DNA of 64,000 nucleotides from NCBI GenBank assembly GCA_001464035.1, contig LNEC01000007.1:62001-126000 (forward strand), read 5' to 3'. This document shows positions 62,617 to 64,000 of this stretch, in pieces (positions within the stretch are counted from its first letter, which is position 1; the number at the start of each line of letters is the position of its first letter). The position numbers were made by a program, and so were the translations under genes. The notes beneath the pieces were generated by a model. That model searched no databases and was not told where the DNA came from. It saw only the letters and a program-made list of their open reading frames with translations. The DNA comes from Bradyrhizobiaceae bacterium Ga0074131 (GTDB taxonomy: Bacteria; Pseudomonadota; Alphaproteobacteria; Rhizobiales; Xanthobacteraceae).

Positions 62617-62952
62617 CTACTTGACCAACTTCAGCACGGCGCGCTTTCGCGGGCCCCGGGGGGAGTTCGGATCGTTCGACCTTGCCGCAGGCCCTTGCGC
62701 GGGCGGCGTCATCGCATCGCACAGCGATTTCAGGTCTGTATCAGGGATTTTGCCGAGGTCGATCCGAAGATCCAGGACAGCCAGCGATACCAGCTTGGCA
62801 GTCTCTAGACGGGCTTCCTTGACCAGAGCCGCGCGGCAGTGCTCGAGGGTTGCGAGAATCGAGCGAAGTCGTTCCTCCGAGTTAGCCACCAGCGTGCTTT
62901 CCGTTACTGAGCTTGCGAGGTAGAGTGGAAGCGATCCATTCGGTGGTTTCAT
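62617..62952 (-). CDS. Hypothetical protein
   Basis: Protein of 111 residues, unrecognised. The central part is helical (SEERLRSILATLEHCRAALV, then LETAKLVSLAVLDLRIDLG) and the C-terminus is Pro/Arg rich (SPRGPRKRAVLKLVK). No signal peptide or membrane segment. It is 104 bases upstream of the DUF3830 gene on the same strand. The 296 bases after its start, up to the LysR gene, hold nothing I recognise apart from presumed promoters. Confidence 0.6.
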   Translation of the reverse strand: MKPPNGSLPLYLASSVTESTLVANSEERLRSILATLEHCRAALVKEARLETAKLVSLAVLDLRIDLGKIPDTDLKSLCDAMTPPAQGPAARSNDPNSPRGPRKRAVLKLVK

Positions 62953-63248
62953 ATACGTCTCCGTACCGTCCGGAAATTCTCGATACAGCCCGGCGGACGT
63001 CGTCCGAGAACAAGAATAGCGATCGGGACGCTGGAGGAGTTGGCGAAGGTCCGGAGCCTTACGACTGACGACAATTCAAGCCCCTTTTCGAGCCCGGCGC
63101 CGTAGCGGCTCGCATCCAAACGCGCCGGGGCATCCCGCGGGTTCAGCCGCAGGGTAAGTATAACCGTCGGAATCCCCAGCCCCTGAACCCGCAGTGGTTG
63201 TAGTTTTCACCATATTCTGCCAAGTTTAGCGGACAGAAGGGAGTCTGT

Positions 63249-64000
63249 ATGCCTCTGGTCGTGGAAAGGGGCGTTCCTCAGGAGGAACGCCAAAAGGTCG
63301 CCGTCGGCAGTCTCACCGATTGGGACGCCGCCAGGGTTTTCCTGGAAGTGGTCCGTTGCGGCAGTTTCAGGTCCGCGGCGGAGCGGCTGGACCTGTCCAT
63401 CAACGGCGTACGGCGGCGCATCGACGATTTCGAGCGGCAGATCGGCGCCACCTTGTTCACCCGCGACGTCCACGGCACGAGACTGACCGACGAAGGCTCG
63501 CAGGTGGTGTCGGCGGTGGAACGCATGGAGGCCGCTTCGTTCGACCTGCTGCGGGCCAGCAATTCCGTCACCAATACGCTGTCCGGCGAAGTCCGGGTCG
63601 CGGTGACCGAGGGCTTGGGGACATTCTGGCTGGCCCCTCGCCTCGTCGAGTTCCAGCAATCGTTTCCCAACATCCTGGTCGACCTGCACTGCGCGATGCG
63701 TTCCGCCGACGTATCGCGTCATGAAGCCGACATTGCGATCCACTTGTCGCGGCCGACCGCGCTCGACGTCAAGCTGGTGCGGCTCGGCCGCATGCATCTG
63801 ATGTTTTTCGCCAGCGAGAAGTACATCGAGACCCACGGCGCGCCTAAAACGACGGAAGAGCTGGTCAAGCATCGGCTGGTGATGCAGATCGCCGATGAGA
63901 TCGCCGCCAAGGAAACGTTCGACAGCTGGTTTCCCGGCTATTCCCAGCGAGATCTGCTTGTCATGAAAAACAACGTCAGCAGCGCCCATTACTGGGCCAT
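63249..64000 (+). CDS. LysR family transcriptional regulator (partial, cut by window end)
   Basis: The open frame from 63249 runs to the window end (250 residues seen). HTH: VFLEVVRCGSFRSAAERLDL then INGVRRRIDDFERQIGATLF, ending TRDVHGTRLTDEG. The effector domain starts VRVAVTEGLGTFWLAPRLVE and continues with DIAIHLSRPTALDVKLVRLG. A short extra N-terminal segment (MPLVVERGVPQEERQ) precedes the HTH; a later start is possible. Divergent from the hypothetical and ureide genes, so it may control them. Confidence 0.9.
   Translation, partial: MPLVVERGVPQEERQKVAVGSLTDWDAARVFLEVVRCGSFRSAAERLDLSINGVRRRIDDFERQIGATLFTRDVHGTRLTDEGSQVVSAVERMEAASFDLLRASNSVTNTLSGEVRVAVTEGLGTFWLAPRLVEFQQSFPNILVDLHCAMRSADVSRHEADIAIHLSRPTALDVKLVRLGRMHLMFFASEKYIETHGAPKTTEELVKHRLVMQIADEIAAKETFDSWFPGYSQRDLLVMKNNVSSAHYWA

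Overview
The window looks like chromosome of a Bradyrhizobium-type alphaproteobacterium (Nitrobacteraceae). The basis is high GC coding DNA, dense mixed-strand catabolic operons with ATGA/GTGA overlaps, many acyl-CoA and ABC-uptake genes, and several families of short dispersed palindromic repeats in the gaps. There is no rRNA, tRNA, CRISPR array, phage or intact insertion sequence. The assignment rests on gene style and recalled families, not on a database search.

Layout. 0-13 kb: acyl-CoA-type degradation (phosphotransferase/DUF6285/enoyl-CoA hydratase facing an SDR, VOC protein and acyl-CoA dehydrogenase), then a Baeyer-Villiger-type monooxygenase, nitronate monooxygenase, thiolase-like protein and YghU-type glutathione protein. 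12-20 kb: a minus-strand ABC importer followed by enolase-superfamily, Gfo/Idh/MocA, DUF993 and sugar-isomerase genes, apparently one uptake-and-breakdown pathway of unknown substrate. 20-27 kb: TetR regulator, glutamate dehydrogenase coupled to a VOC protein, PfkB kinase, ferredoxin-reductase-like flavoprotein, enoyl-CoA hydratase and a histidine phosphatase. 27-32 kb: a sugar-acid group (IlvD/Edd dehydratase, GntR regulator, uronate-dehydrogenase-like SDR, SMP-30 lactonase). 32-38 kb: aldehyde dehydrogenase, a stand-alone AceE-type E1 divergent from an Lrp regulator, a methyltransferase and a broken autotransporter. 38-50 kb: EamA transporter, aldo/keto reductase, the assimilatory nitrate operon nrtA-nrtB-nrtD-flavoprotein-nasA (no nitrite reductase in the window) with a candidate sigma-54 promoter, an intradiol dioxygenase and a serine hydrolase. 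50-54 kb: small exported protein and a membrane class III nucleotide cyclase. 54-60 kb: a bufferin-type RiPP locus. 60-64 kb: ureide genes (allantoate amidohydrolase, PuuE, DUF3830) and a LysR gene cut by the window edge.

The most interesting region is about 53.8-59.7 kb. Two paralogous small Cys-rich exported precursors (BufA-like), each followed by the same hairpin and each preceded by a GTAACC/CGTA motif pair, lead into a DUF692 multinuclear iron enzyme (BufB) and a DUF2063 partner (BufC). A creatininase-family protein with altered metal ligands and an exported HExxH metalloprotease follow at almost no spacing. DoxX and CcdA lie just upstream. DUF692/DUF2063/DoxX with Cys-rich precursors matches the recently described copper-protective bufferins. 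The duplicated precursor and the two hydrolases look like an undescribed extension.

Decay and repeats: the autotransporter remnant has an in-frame TAA where the family normally has Tyr and ends inside a repeat element. A ribokinase-like N-terminus survives at 24.6 kb. Five copies of one palindromic repeat (TCATTGCGAG...CTCGCAATGA) and single copies of several others occupy intergenic gaps.
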